64,000 bases of DNA, taken from positions 1-64,000 of the forward strand of contig JAISOV010000052.1 in the NCBI GenBank assembly GCA_031275405.1, given 5' to 3'. The notes under the pieces were generated by a model. That model was not told the DNA's origin. It searched no databases and saw nothing but the letters and a program-made list of their open reading frames with translations. Made by a program: the position numbers and the translations under genes. This DNA is from Clostridium sp. (GTDB lineage: Bacteria; Bacillota; Clostridia; Lachnospirales; Lachnospiraceae). This document shows positions 27,505 to 36,439 of this stretch, one piece after another. The stretch's first letter is position 1. Every line of letters starts with the position of its first letter.

Positions 27505-27860
27505 CGTTGCTCCCGTTTCTTAAGTGCCTTATCCAGAAAATTCCGGAATGAAGAACCAGTCATCTGCGTGTGTCCGTCGGACAGCTGTTCTTTGGGAACC
27601 TCGCATAATATGGCAACCGAATCTTTTCCGATCCCAACAGCGATATAAGTTTCTCCGATCCTCAGGATCTGGACATACTTATTATTTGCAATTCGGGTTG
27701 TTTCTATCACTTCCACATTGTGACTGCTGTTCTGCTGTTTCTGATAGCTGGCGATCCACTTCGTCGTAAAGGCCGTCACGCCCAGCACTAAAAAAAACAC
27801 CGCCAGCAGCGCCAGCCCCTCCGCCAGGCCGCCCAAGGTACCCGTCGCCGACAGCAGCAT
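27501..27860 (-). CDS. fliO: Flagellar assembly protein FliO
   Basis: The product has 119 aa. It has one membrane helix (about residues 10-32) and a cytoplasmic beta-rich part (IETTRIANNKYVQILRIGETYIAVGI) typical of FliO/FliZ-family proteins, which help FliP assemble. The ATG shares its A with the cheY TGA stop (TGATG), and GAGGAAGG lies just upstream, so the longer frame was rejected. Confidence 0.9.
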   Translation of the reverse strand: MLLSATGTLGGLAEGLALLAVFFLVLGVTAFTTKWIASYQKQQNSSHNVEVIETTRIANNKYVQILRIGETYIAVGIGKDSVAILCEVPKEQLSDGHTQMTGSSFRNFLDKALKKREQR

Positions 27861-28222
27861 CAGCCCACGACCTTCCTCACCGCTTCCAGTACCCGGTCCG
27901 GCTGGAACGGCTTCACGATGAAATCCTTTGCCCCCGACTGTATGGACTCGATCACCATGGCCTGCTGGCCCATCGCGGAACACATGATAACCTTTGCGGC
28001 CTTATTGGAACTCATGATGGCTTTCAGGGCATCCAGACCGTTCATCTCCGGCATGGTGATGTCCATCAGTACCAGATCCGGCGACAGCTCCTTGTATTTG
28101 TCAATCGCTATCGCGCCGTTCGCTGCTTCTCCCACCACGTTATATCCGTTTTTCGTCAGGACGTCTTTGATCATCATCCTCATAAAAGCAGCATCATCAC
28201 AGATCAAAATATTTTTTGCCAT
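27860..28222 (-). CDS. cheY: Chemotaxis response regulator CheY
   Basis: The product has 120 aa, a stand-alone receiver. The acidic pair is ICDDAAFMR, the phospho-acceptor is Asp54 in VLMDITMPEMNG, and the switch residues are the SA of MCSAMGQQ and Lys in FIVKPFQ. It binds FliM/FliY to change rotation. The ATG at 28222 follows GGAGGGAA. The gene lies between fliY and fliO, as in Bacillus and clostridia. Confidence 0.96.
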   Translation of the reverse strand: MAKNILICDDAAFMRMMIKDVLTKNGYNVVGEAANGAIAIDKYKELSPDLVLMDITMPEMNGLDALKAIMSSNKAAKVIMCSAMGQQAMVIESIQSGAKDFIVKPFQPDRVLEAVRKVVG

Positions 28223-28265
28223 TTTTCCCTCCATCTGCCAGCTACCGTGGCATCCCTTTCATGCT

Positions 28266-29495
28266 CTATTTAATGATTTCTGTTACTCGAACGCCAAAAC
28301 TTTCTTCAATGACCACTACTTCACCTTTCGCCACGAATTTGCCGTTCACCAGCACATCAATAGGTTCTCCGGCAATCCGGTTCAGTTCGATGATCGTTCC
28401 GGGCGAAAACTCTAAAATATCGGAAATGGATTTGGTGGTACGCCCTAACTCCACCGTCACTTCCAAGGGCACATCCCGGATCAGCCCGATGTTTTCCTGT
28501 CCGGGGATCGCATGGTAGTCGCTGGAAAAATTCTGGAACTGCGCGGGCTGTATGTTCACATTCGCCGACTGGAAATTCATTGCGGGATTCCACGCCGCAG
28601 CGCCTCCCATGGCGTTCCCCATCGGATTCATCCCCATCGGATTCATCCCCATCTGGTTCATCCCCGCCGGATCCATCCCCATCTGGTTCATCCCCATGGC
28701 ATTCCCCATCGGGCCTCCGGCCTGGCCCGCTCCGCCCGGGCTTCCCGTACCCGCCGTCTCCTGCGAAGACGCCGCGATGCCTCCCATCTGGACGCTAATA
28801 AAAGTGTCCACTATTTTACGGGAAAAGTCAAGAGGATATAATTGCATAATGGAACTATTTATCAGATCCCCTATGGTCATATTGAAAGTAATCCGGACAA
28901 AAGACGATCCCAGGAACGGCTCCACATCCTCGGCGTGAATATGCTGCATTTCGTCATAGCCCAGATGTTTGACGGTGGGCGGGCTGATGTCGATCTTCAT
29001 CCCCAGCATGGTGGAAAGGGAAGTCGCCGCCGCCCCCATCATCTGGTTCATGGCTTCGGCGATGGCGCTCATCTGCAGCTCCCCCAGTTCACCGCCGATG
29101 TTCGTGCCGTCGCCGCCCATCATCAGATCGGTAATGATCTTCACGTCGTCTTCTTTGAGTACCAGGAGATTGCTTCCGTCCAGCCCCTGCGTATATTTGA
29201 TCTGGATCAGCACACAGGGCTTCGCATACTCGCTGAGCAGGTCATCCCAGTTCGACATGGAAACCTGGGGGGTCGTAATGTCCACCACCTGGTTGACCAG
29301 GGCATACAGATTGGTCGCCGAAGAACCCATGCTGATATTGGCCACCTCGCCGATGGCGTCTTTCTCCATATCGGTAAGCAGCAATTCCCCGCCTGATGAT
29401 ATGCCTGGTCCGGAGCCGTCCGTTCCTCCCCCTGCGGAGAGATCCATCCCGCTTAGTAAAGCATTGATTTCATCCTGGGATAACATTCCGTCCAC
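28266..29495 (-). CDS. fliY: Flagellar motor switch phosphatase FliY
   Basis: The product has 409 aa. The N-terminal CheY-binding peptide is MLSQDEINALLSGMD. A CheC-like domain has two phosphatase motifs (MEKDAIGEVANISMGS and LQMSAIAEAMNQMMGAA). A Met/Gly/Asn-rich linker (about 265-310) is built of short repeats such as MGMNPMG. A C-terminal SpoA/FliN domain (VPLEVTVELGRTTKSISDIL) completes the C-ring. The start is GTG with GAGGGGG 7-8 nt upstream; an ATG three codons later is possible. Confidence 0.96.
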   Translation of the reverse strand: MDGMLSQDEINALLSGMDLSAGGGTDGSGPGISSGGELLLTDMEKDAIGEVANISMGSSATNLYALVNQVVDITTPQVSMSNWDDLLSEYAKPCVLIQIKYTQGLDGSNLLVLKEDDVKIITDLMMGGDGTNIGGELGELQMSAIAEAMNQMMGAAATSLSTMLGMKIDISPPTVKHLGYDEMQHIHAEDVEPFLGSSFVRITFNMTIGDLINSSIMQLYPLDFSRKIVDTFISVQMGGIAASSQETAGTGSPGGAGQAGGPMGNAMGMNQMGMDPAGMNQMGMNPMGMNPMGNAMGGAAAWNPAMNFQSANVNIQPAQFQNFSSDYHAIPGQENIGLIRDVPLEVTVELGRTTKSISDILEFSPGTIIELNRIAGEPIDVLVNGKFVAKGEVVVIEESFGVRVTEIIK

Positions 29496-29498
29496 GGT

Positions 29499-30479
29499 TC
29501 ATTCCCCCTCTCTGATTACCGATGTAATCCTGACTGCGTAAGCGTCCTGGCTGGCTCCGGGCAACGCCGTAAACTTCTTGATATTGCCCACGTATACATT
29601 CATGTCTTCATCCACCTTTGCGTTGAGCCGGATACAGTCTCCTACCTGAAGATTCATAAAATCGGCCACGGTTATGGAGCTTTTTCCCAGTATCGCTTTC
29701 ACGGGAACACTCACCTTACGGATCAGGGATTCCACATACATTTCATAATTCTCGCCATGTTTCTCCTGTACGGTGGAAAACCAGTATTTTGTATTCAGTC
29801 TATCCATAATATCTTCCAATGTCAAGAACGGAAGACAGATATTCATCATTCCCTCCACGTCGCCGATCTTGACGTTCAGCGTGACAAGGGCAATCATGTC
29901 GTTCGGCGCGATGACCTGGGCAAACTGGGGATTGGTTTCCACCCTTCTCAGGAATGGGGAAAGATCCGCTATGTTTTTCCAAGGGTCACGCAGAAGCTGT
30001 GTAAAAAGCGTCATCATCTTCTGGATGATCGTCAGTTCGATTTCTGAAAAATCCCGGCTTCTCTCCAGAGGACTCCCCGCTCCGCCCAGCATCCGGTCAA
30101 TGATCGTAAAGCCTATGCTGGTCGCCAGCTCGATGAGGATGGTTCCCTGAAGCGGAGAAAAATCAATGATTCCCAAGACAACAGGGGTGGACAGGGCATT
30201 GGTGAACTCACTGAAGACCACCGTCTCGGAGCTGACCACCGATACCTGTACGTTTTTGCGCAGATAGACCGGAAGGTTCGTAGAAACCAGGCGGCTATAA
30301 TGTTCAAAGATGATTTCCAGAGTCCTTAAATGCTCTTTCGAGAATTTCGTAGGCCGGTTGAAGTCATAGTCCCTGACCTGTTTCTCATCGGTGTCCGGTG
30401 TCTGGAAATCCTCCGAATCCCCGGAAGACAACGCGGCAAGCAGGCTGTCGATCTCGTTCTGTGACAGAACATCTCCCAT
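29499..30479 (-). CDS. fliM: Flagellar motor switch protein FliM
   Basis: The product has 326 aa. The N-terminal CheY-binding motif is LSQNEIDSLLAAL. The middle domain contains FTNALSTPVVLGIIDFSPLQ and MLGGAGSP. A C-terminal SpoA domain lies around VSVPVKAILGKSSITVADF. It binds CheY-P in the C-ring and connects to FliG. AAGGAGG precedes the ATG, and the fliY start follows its stop after 3 bp. Confidence 0.97.
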   Translation of the reverse strand: MGDVLSQNEIDSLLAALSSGDSEDFQTPDTDEKQVRDYDFNRPTKFSKEHLRTLEIIFEHYSRLVSTNLPVYLRKNVQVSVVSSETVVFSEFTNALSTPVVLGIIDFSPLQGTILIELATSIGFTIIDRMLGGAGSPLERSRDFSEIELTIIQKMMTLFTQLLRDPWKNIADLSPFLRRVETNPQFAQVIAPNDMIALVTLNVKIGDVEGMMNICLPFLTLEDIMDRLNTKYWFSTVQEKHGENYEMYVESLIRKVSVPVKAILGKSSITVADFMNLQVGDCIRLNAKVDEDMNVYVGNIKKFTALPGASQDAYAVRITSVIREGE

Positions 30480-30562
30480 TCCAAACCACCTCCTTCGTCT
30501 GTGCGCCCGTCGCTCCGGCCGCCCCTAAGGCTAAGCCCAGGTTTCTCCCAAGGCTAATCCGG

Positions 30563-31078
30563 TCAGGAGAACTTCACTTCGCTGATCGCCACTTTGAAGA
30601 CCACGTCCGACTGCAGAAGCTGCTGAATGGAACTCAGAATCTCCGCCTTCAGTCCCTCGATATTCTCTTTGCATTCTTCCAAGGTATGCGCCGTGACCAC
30701 CGAATTGATCCTGTCCGTAATCATGTTCTCTTTCTTGGCAAGCTCCGTTTCATTATAGGTCTTGTAATCCTCGTGCTTGCTGTTGAGCATGAACGCGATG
30801 TTGAATAAGATGTAGTGGTCTTTGCCGTCCGTACTCCGTAAGGGGATGGTCATCGCTCCGCCGATCGCGTATTCCGCGATATCCTCGAGAGGAACATCCC
30901 CCGTGCCGGCTGTCTCCAAAGGACCCGTCAGCTCCAGGTTCAGGGCGGCTGAAATATCGTTCACCAACGCTGCCGTCTTGCCGTTGGTTCCGACCACGCT
31001 GACGACCATGATACTGGTCAGCACGATGTTCACGATCAGCAGCCCTAGGATCAGCACCGTCAATAGATTCTTCTTCAT
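30563..31078 (-). CDS. fliL: Flagellar basal body-associated protein FliL
   Basis: The product has 171 aa. One N-terminal membrane helix (about residues 5-28, LLTVLILGLLIVNIVLTSIM) is followed by an extracytoplasmic domain. That domain has the family pattern of a central beta strand (DHYILFNIAFML) and a late helix (ITDRINSVVTAHTLEECK). It supports stator function. The ATG at 31078 was chosen because upstream sequence is not family-like; a GTG four codons earlier is also possible. Confidence 0.9.
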   Translation of the reverse strand: MKKNLLTVLILGLLIVNIVLTSIMVVSVVGTNGKTAALVNDISAALNLELTGPLETAGTGDVPLEDIAEYAIGGAMTIPLRSTDGKDHYILFNIAFMLNSKHEDYKTYNETELAKKENMITDRINSVVTAHTLEECKENIEGLKAEILSSIQQLLQSDVVFKVAISEVKFS

Positions 31079-31139
31079 AGTTATGACCACCCCTTCCGAT
31101 TCGTCGCAATTTTGACACCATTCATCCTGCGGATGCAAT

Positions 31140-31976
31140 TCATCCTGCGGATGAATGATAGATCCGTATCTCCACCCGCCTGTTCCTGGCCCTGCCCGCT
31201 TCCGTGGCATTGTCCGCGATCGGGATATATTCTCCCCGCCCCGAATGCTTGATATTCGCCGGCTGCAGAGAAGTGTGTGCTGCCAGATAGTCAAAGATGG
31301 AAAGCGCCCTGGCGCTGCTTAACTCATTGTTGTTGGCGTATCTTCCGCCGCTCATCGGCACGTTGTCGGTATGCCCTTCCACTTCGACGGTCCCTTTCGC
31401 GTATTTTTCCAGAAGGACGCCCACCTTATCCAAGACCGGGAGCGCGTCTTTACGGATCTGCGCGCTGCCGGAATCGAACAGCAGCGCCCCGCGCAGGGAA
31501 AGCTGGACATACTGGGCTGTGACCGTCACCTCCACCTGATCCCCCATGACGCTCTCCGCCAGGGCTTCCTCCACTTTTTCCGCCGTCTCCTCATTCTCCT
31601 GAAGGCTGCGTTTCTGGAGTTCCTCCAGGGCTTCCTGGAGTTCCTCCCGGCTGCCCTGTCCTTGGCCATCTTCCATATTTTGGGAATCTTGTTCCTCGGC
31701 GGCCTTCCCGGTGCTGTTGATGTATTCGCTGAGCTCGCTCAGCTGACTGACTCCGTTGCCGATCAGGAACCCGTCTCCGATGGCGGTGGCGCCCGCGTCA
31801 AAAATACTGATGGTAGCCTGGAGCGCCAGCGACACGGCCTGGATCTTTTCCGCGTCCACCGTAGACATGGCGAACAGCATGATGTAGAAACAGAGCAGGA
31901 GGTTCATCAGGTCGCTGAATGTCGCGAGCCACCCTTCCCCGCCCTTTACTTCCTCCTCTACCTTTTTCCTGGCCAC
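31140..31976 (-). CDS. motB: Stator protein MotB
   Basis: The product has 278 aa. The N-terminal membrane helix carries the ion-carrying Asp in TFSDLMNLLLCFYIMLFAMS. A plug/linker with Glu/Gln-rich coiled segments precedes a C-terminal OmpA-type peptidoglycan-binding domain (VEVEGHTDNVPM, NNELSSARALSIFDYL, GRGEYIPIADN). The start is a GTG sharing a base with the motA TAG stop (TAGTG). The driving ion cannot be read from the sequence. Confidence 0.95.
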   Translation of the reverse strand: MARKKVEEEVKGGEGWLATFSDLMNLLLCFYIMLFAMSTVDAEKIQAVSLALQATISIFDAGATAIGDGFLIGNGVSQLSELSEYINSTGKAAEEQDSQNMEDGQGQGSREELQEALEELQKRSLQENEETAEKVEEALAESVMGDQVEVTVTAQYVQLSLRGALLFDSGSAQIRKDALPVLDKVGVLLEKYAKGTVEVEGHTDNVPMSGGRYANNNELSSARALSIFDYLAAHTSLQPANIKHSGRGEYIPIADNATEAGRARNRRVEIRIYHSSAG

Positions 31977-32764
31977 TATTCCTCACCTCCGTCTTCCGGG
32001 CTGACCCTGTCTTTGGGCGAAAGGAAGGACTTGAGCTTTTCCTCAATGACCCTGGGATTCTCCCCCGCCTGAATGGAAAGAAGCCCCTCTATCATGATTT
32101 CCTTGACCAAGGTCTCGCCGCCGTTGTTGGCTTTGAGCTTATTGGCCACAGGCCCGGCGATCCAGTTCGCCAGGAGGGAACCGTACAAGGTGGTGATGAT
32201 CGCCACCGCCATGGCCGGCCCGATGGCACTGGGATCCGACATATTGTAGAGCATGTTTACCAGGCCCACCAGGGTACCGATCATGCCCCAGGCCGGACCC
32301 ATGGACGCCAAGGTCTCCCAGAACCCGATGACGGTCTTATGTCTGCCCTCGATACTGTACAGCTCCGTTTCCATGATGGCGCGTACCAGTTCCGGATCCG
32401 TTCCGTCCACAATCAGGAGAATCCCTTTTTTGAGAAAAGGTTCATCCAGTTCCCCTGACGCCTCCTCTAAGGAAAGAAGTCCTTCTTTACGGGCAATATT
32501 GGACAAATCTATGATTTTCTTGATGATTTCTCCAGTTTTCATGGACGGGGCTTTGAAAACAAGGGCCATGCTTTTGAGTCCGGCAATGAAATCCGGCAGA
32601 GACAGCGAGGCCAGCGTGGCGGCAAACGCTCCGCCGAAAGTGATGATCGCGGAAGTCACATCCCAGTAATAGTCAAGGACATTCGCCGCCCCGGCGCCGG
32701 TGATCATACCGAACACAAACATAAAGCCGCACAGAGCCAAACCGAGCAACGACGCGAGATCCAT
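31976..32764 (-). CDS. motA: Stator protein MotA
   Basis: The product has 262 aa with four membrane helices. The cytoplasmic loop between helices 2 and 3 has charged residues near RAIMETELYSIEGRH, where MotA contacts FliG. The conserved helix 3/4 stretch GPAWGMIGTLVGLVNMLYN is present. It pairs with MotB immediately downstream, with overlapping stop/start codons. Confidence 0.96.
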   Translation of the reverse strand: MDLASLLGLALCGFMFVFGMITGAGAANVLDYYWDVTSAIITFGGAFAATLASLSLPDFIAGLKSMALVFKAPSMKTGEIIKKIIDLSNIARKEGLLSLEEASGELDEPFLKKGILLIVDGTDPELVRAIMETELYSIEGRHKTVIGFWETLASMGPAWGMIGTLVGLVNMLYNMSDPSAIGPAMAVAIITTLYGSLLANWIAGPVANKLKANNGGETLVKEIMIEGLLSIQAGENPRVIEEKLKSFLSPKDRVSPEDGGEE

Positions 32765-32796
32765 GAAATTCTACCTGCATTCTGCATTTTTTGGAA

Positions 32797-32982
32797 TTAA
32801 TCTGCAAAAATATCCTTTCTATATAATTTTACTAGATTTTTTATTTCTTGTCTACTTTCTTTTACAATTAATTTTTTCCCGGTCGTCAGCGTAATGACCG
32901 TATCGGGCGTTTCCTCCACGATCTCGAACAGGTCATGGTTCACCAGTATTTTCTTTCCGTTGATCTTCGTCACCTCTATCAT
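32797..32982 (-). CDS. flbD: FlbD family protein
   Basis: The product has 61 aa. It starts MIEVTKINGKKILVN, the typical FlbD/SwrD-like beginning, followed by the TPDTVITLTTGKKLIVKE strand pair and a short C-terminal helix. In Bacillus the equivalent small protein (SwrD) raises motor power. It lies between flgE and motA, as in many clostridia. The start at 32982 was chosen from family resemblance; the ribosome site is weak for both candidate starts. Confidence 0.88.
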   Translation of the reverse strand: MIEVTKINGKKILVNHDLFEIVEETPDTVITLTTGKKLIVKESRQEIKNLVKLYRKDIFAD

Positions 32983-33119
32983 CTCTGAAACCGCCCTTTC
33001 TGAATCCATATAAGCCGAGCGGTAACCAGCAGCCGCTCACACTATACAGAGGACGGAAGCCTTCGCGCTTCCGCCCCCGCACAACCTAATGTTTATGACC
33101 GCCCCGCCGTCTGAAGCCC

Positions 33120-34850
33120 TTAACGTTTCAGATTCGTCAGCTCTTCCAGCAGGGTATCCGAAACCGTGATGATACGGCTGTTTGCCTGGAAGCCACGCTG
33201 GGTGGTGATCATCTCCGTAAACTCCGAAGACAGATCCACGTTGCTCATTTCCAGCTGGCCGGAGTTCATCGAGCCGCCGCTGGCCGTGACATCCGTTCCC
33301 ACGCCGTCGAACTCCCCGGAGTTGAGGGTAGCGGAATACAGGTTGTTCCCTGATTTTTCCAGTCCTGACGCGTTGGCAAACTCCGCCACCGCGATCTGCC
33401 CTAACAGCTTCGTCATGCCGTTGTCATAGCTTGCGTAGATCTCGCCGTTGGTCTGGATCGCCACGCCGATCATCGTCCCGAGCTGTCTCCCCGTCCCCAG
33501 TCCGTCCGGCCCGCCGCTGGTCGCGCCGATGGTGGAGGTGCCTTTGTTGTTCACATTGGAGGTTCCCGAGAAGTCAATGGTGATGTCCCCGAAATTCGCC
33601 CCGATCCCCGAAAGCCCCAAGACGGTACTCACCTGGTTGGCGGCTCCGCCAAGCCCCGTAAAGGAACCGTCCGCGTCGCTGAACGTCACCGTGGTGCCGT
33701 CGAAGAAGCGCCCCTGCGCCTCGAAGCTGACGGGGTTCGTTCCGCCTAGCAGCGGAAACTCATCCGTACCGGAGCTTACCGCCTTATTGGCTAATAGATC
33801 CGCAAAGGATACCGGCCCGCTTCCGCTGTCACAGTAAAGGTTCAGGAAATCCTGCGTCGCGCCCTCATAGCCGTGGGCTTTCGCGATGTTGTCCAGCGCC
33901 ATCCCCATGGTGATTTCGTCGCCGTCTGTCCCCGTATCAGGGTCATACACCACTGCCGACAGATCGGTCTCCAGGGCGCCGTTGCTGACCATCACACTTA
34001 GATCTGCCAGAACCGTTCCGTCCGTTGCCTGCAGCTGCCTATCATCCCACTGGTACGCGGCACTGTCAAAAGTGATCTGACGCGCCTGTGCCTGCGTCCT
34101 GCCCGCCGTTCCGAACGTCGCCCCGGAGATGTCCACTTCGTTGCCGTCCGAATCCAGCAGACGGTCCAGCTCCACGCTGTACTCGCTGGGATCATCCGAC
34201 TGTTTGAAGGAAAATTTCGCCGTATACCGATAGCCGAGGGAATCGTAGAAGTTCAGGTTCGCTATGCGGCCTCCGGCGCTTGCCACCTCCGCGTCGTTCC
34301 GGTCCAGGATGCCGTCTATGACGGCCTGCGTGGTGGCTTCGGGCGGATAGGTCATGTTGGCGGTATTCATGATCCGCAGGGCGGACACGTTGTCTTTCTT
34401 GATCTCCCCGGTCGCCGCGTCCACTCCCCAGCCCATGACGTTATAGCCGGTACTGGTCATCGCCAGGTTCCCCGCGCCGTCCACGTAAAAGGATCCGTCT
34501 CTGGTGAAGAAGTTCTGCCTGCCGTCGCTGACCACGAAGAACGCGCTCCCGGTAATCATCAGGTCGAAAGGATTCCCGGTAGACTGGCTCGCGCCCTGCC
34601 CGGAAATATTCATGTTGATGGCGCCGCTTTTCACGCCCAGGCCGATCTGACGGGCGTTGGTGCCGCCCGTCCCGGTGGCGGCGTTCGCGCCGCTGGCCTT
34701 CTGCGTCGTCTGGCTTAACAAGTCGCTGAACGTAATCGAACTGGATTTATATGCCACCGTATTGACGTTGGCGATGTTGTTGCCTACCACATCCATTTTT
34801 ACCTGGTGCGTTTTCAGACCCGACACACCAGAATACAAAGATCTCATCAT
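33120..34850 (-). CDS. flgE: Flagellar hook protein FlgE
   Basis: The product has 576 aa. The N-terminal rod/hook motif is SGVSGLKTHQVKMDVVGNNI, followed by ANVNTVAYKSSSITFSDLL. The middle part contains variable D1/D2 domains (about 150-470). The C-terminal helix motif is SNVDLSSEFTEMITTQRGFQ, then ANSRIITVSDTLLEEL. The protein polymerises outside the cell into the hook. GGAGG lies 11 nt before the ATG at 34850. The open frame continues upstream through a repeat array, but that part is not hook-like. Confidence 0.96.
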   Translation of the reverse strand: MMRSLYSGVSGLKTHQVKMDVVGNNIANVNTVAYKSSSITFSDLLSQTTQKASGANAATGTGGTNARQIGLGVKSGAINMNISGQGASQSTGNPFDLMITGSAFFVVSDGRQNFFTRDGSFYVDGAGNLAMTSTGYNVMGWGVDAATGEIKKDNVSALRIMNTANMTYPPEATTQAVIDGILDRNDAEVASAGGRIANLNFYDSLGYRYTAKFSFKQSDDPSEYSVELDRLLDSDGNEVDISGATFGTAGRTQAQARQITFDSAAYQWDDRQLQATDGTVLADLSVMVSNGALETDLSAVVYDPDTGTDGDEITMGMALDNIAKAHGYEGATQDFLNLYCDSGSGPVSFADLLANKAVSSGTDEFPLLGGTNPVSFEAQGRFFDGTTVTFSDADGSFTGLGGAANQVSTVLGLSGIGANFGDITIDFSGTSNVNNKGTSTIGATSGGPDGLGTGRQLGTMIGVAIQTNGEIYASYDNGMTKLLGQIAVAEFANASGLEKSGNNLYSATLNSGEFDGVGTDVTASGGSMNSGQLEMSNVDLSSEFTEMITTQRGFQANSRIITVSDTLLEELTNLKR

Positions 34851-34939
34851 AGTCTTCTTGACCTCCTGTTTCGCACGGAAACCGACCCCTTCGCTCCAGC
34901 GTCTTGGATGGAAACGACACCGCTTGTGAGCAGCCGCTC

Positions 34940-35080
34940 CCAATGTGAGCTTCGCTCCCAATGTGAGCTTCGCCCCCAATGTGAGCTTCGCTCACATTGT
35001 TATCACTATGCTCCTTCCAAAGTCTGGATACTTTGTGCGTAGCACAAAGCCCCGGTGGAAAGAATGCCATTCTTTCCACC
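34940..35080. repeat. Three 18-bp tandem repeats followed by three perfect hairpins inside the fla operon
   Basis: CCAATGTGAGCTTCGCTC is repeated at 34940-34957, 34958-34975 (one change) and 34976-34993. The last unit closes a 9-bp hairpin (34978-34998) with loop TTC (GAA on the other strand). It is followed by an 8-bp hairpin at 35031-35049 (loop GTA) and a 12-bp perfect hairpin at 35054-35080 (loop GCC). All lie in the 280-bp gap between flgE and the next upstream gene. None is followed by a U-run, so transcript stability or pausing is as likely as termination. Confidence 0.85.
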
Positions 35081-35130
35081 TTCCCCTTCTGTCATTCGGG
35101 GGAAGAAAGCCTCCCTGCCATAGGTCCGGC

Positions 35131-35574
35131 TCACGCGATGACGGCTCCGTCGATATTCGTAAAGATGTTTTCCGCTGCCTGCGCACGGTTCGTGTAGTCC
35201 ATCGCCGTTACCACCGTGCGGTTGGGTACATTCACGATGAATGCCAGCCCATCCATAAGTACCAGCGAATCCCTGATTCCTTTCCCTTCCGCCCTTCTGG
35301 TTCCATCCTCCAGGCGCTCCACCTGGCCGGCTGTCAGTTCAATGTTGCGATCCGCCAGCCTTCCGGCAGCATGTTTGGAAAATTTAAGACCCTTCGCCTC
35401 CGTCTGCCGCTCTATGGTCTTCTGGTCTAAAATTTCCTGAAAAGACAGCTCCGGCACAGGCGTCTGCTGCGCCTGCGCGCCATGCCGCGGCGTGTCCTGC
35501 GTCTTTCCGGATGGAGCCAGATACCGGTCGGCGAATTGCTCCATTGAAAGAAATCCATGGTCGGAAATCTTCAT
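35131..35574 (-). CDS. Flagellar operon protein of the TIGR02530 family
   Basis: The product has 147 aa. The family core LKFSKHAAGRLADRNIELTA and the strand pair VLMDGLAFIVNVPNRTVVTA are recognisable, ending in TNIDGAVI. A disordered Gln/Pro-rich segment lies at about 20-45. It is a soluble cytoplasmic protein found beside flgD and flgE in Firmicutes, with no established biochemical role that I know of. GGAGAGGA precedes the ATG. Confidence 0.88.
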   Translation of the reverse strand: MKISDHGFLSMEQFADRYLAPSGKTQDTPRHGAQAQQTPVPELSFQEILDQKTIERQTEAKGLKFSKHAAGRLADRNIELTAGQVERLEDGTRRAEGKGIRDSLVLMDGLAFIVNVPNRTVVTAMDYTNRAQAAENIFTNIDGAVIA

Positions 35575-35661
35575 CCGGTTCCTCTCCTTTCCTGCCCGCT
35601 TCGCTCCTCTGTAACCGAAACGCTTCTTTCTTTTGTCCCGGACGCGTTCGTCCGGCTCCTG

Positions 35662-36384
35662 TCAGGCCGTTTCCTCCGTCTGCGGCGCGTCTGTAGGTTC
35701 CTCCGGCGTCTCCGTCAACGTTTCCGGATCCTTCGCCGCTTCTTCGGCCGCAGCCCGCAGCTCTTTCAGCCTCGCGACGTAGTCCGCCAGAACCTGCGCT
35801 TTTTCCTGCGCCACAAAGGCCTTCTGGTAAGCCGTCATGCCGCTGTACGCTTTCTCCAGACGATCCACCGCGTCCGCGTCGTCCAAGGTGAGCCGACCGA
35901 CCGCCGGCAGCTGGTTCAGCCCGCTGATCAACGCCAGTGCCGTCTCATAAGCGTCCAGATAATCCCCGTCCGCCACCGTGTACACATCCGAGAGCGCATA
36001 CAGCGACTCGTTGATCGACACATAGGATTTTCCGCCCTCATAGGTCACGTAATCCACCCTGCCCTGCACCAAAGCGACGTTGCCGGAAGAATCCGCCGTC
36101 TTCACATAAACTTGCTGTCCGACCAGGGAACTGGCCCTCTGCAGTTCCATGCTCTTGGACATATTCTGCATCTCTTCCACCTGGGAGAACTGCGCGTACT
36201 GGGAAACGTATTCCGTGTTGGAAGTAGGCTCCAAGGGATCCTGATATTTCATCTGCGCCACCAGGAGCTGCAAAAACGCGTCTTTGTCCATGGAGCTGCC
36301 GCTTGCAGCGGAAGCGCCGGACAGGGAAGCCTGTGAAGTGGTTTCCACTACTTTCCCGTTGTCTACGATTGCCATCATGCTCAT
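35662..36384 (-). CDS. flgD: Hook-capping protein FlgD with extra helical C-terminal tail
   Basis: The product has 240 aa. The capping core (about 25-150) has MDKDAFLQLLVAQMKYQDPL and TEYVSQYAQFSQVEEM. After the core (about 150-240) comes a mostly helical segment with LTLDDADAVDRLEKAYSGMT and AYQKAFVAQEK. This recalls helical modules in Gram-positive surface proteins, and a Glu/Thr/Pro tail ends the protein. The protein acts as a temporary scaffold for hook growth. GAGGAG lies 9 nt before the ATG. Confidence 0.92.
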   Translation of the reverse strand: MSMMAIVDNGKVVETTSQASLSGASAASGSSMDKDAFLQLLVAQMKYQDPLEPTSNTEYVSQYAQFSQVEEMQNMSKSMELQRASSLVGQQVYVKTADSSGNVALVQGRVDYVTYEGGKSYVSINESLYALSDVYTVADGDYLDAYETALALISGLNQLPAVGRLTLDDADAVDRLEKAYSGMTAYQKAFVAQEKAQVLADYVARLKELRAAAEEAAKDPETLTETPEEPTDAPQTEETA

Positions 36385-36439
36385 CTGTTTCTGCTCCTCA
36401 CTCTGCGGGATCGTCCGCCTCGTCCCGTGCCTAAGGCCT

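Noticed and set aside
34940-34993. CRISPR-like reading of the three 18-bp repeats
   Set aside because: The repeats are directly adjacent with no spacers, and no cas gene is present in the window.
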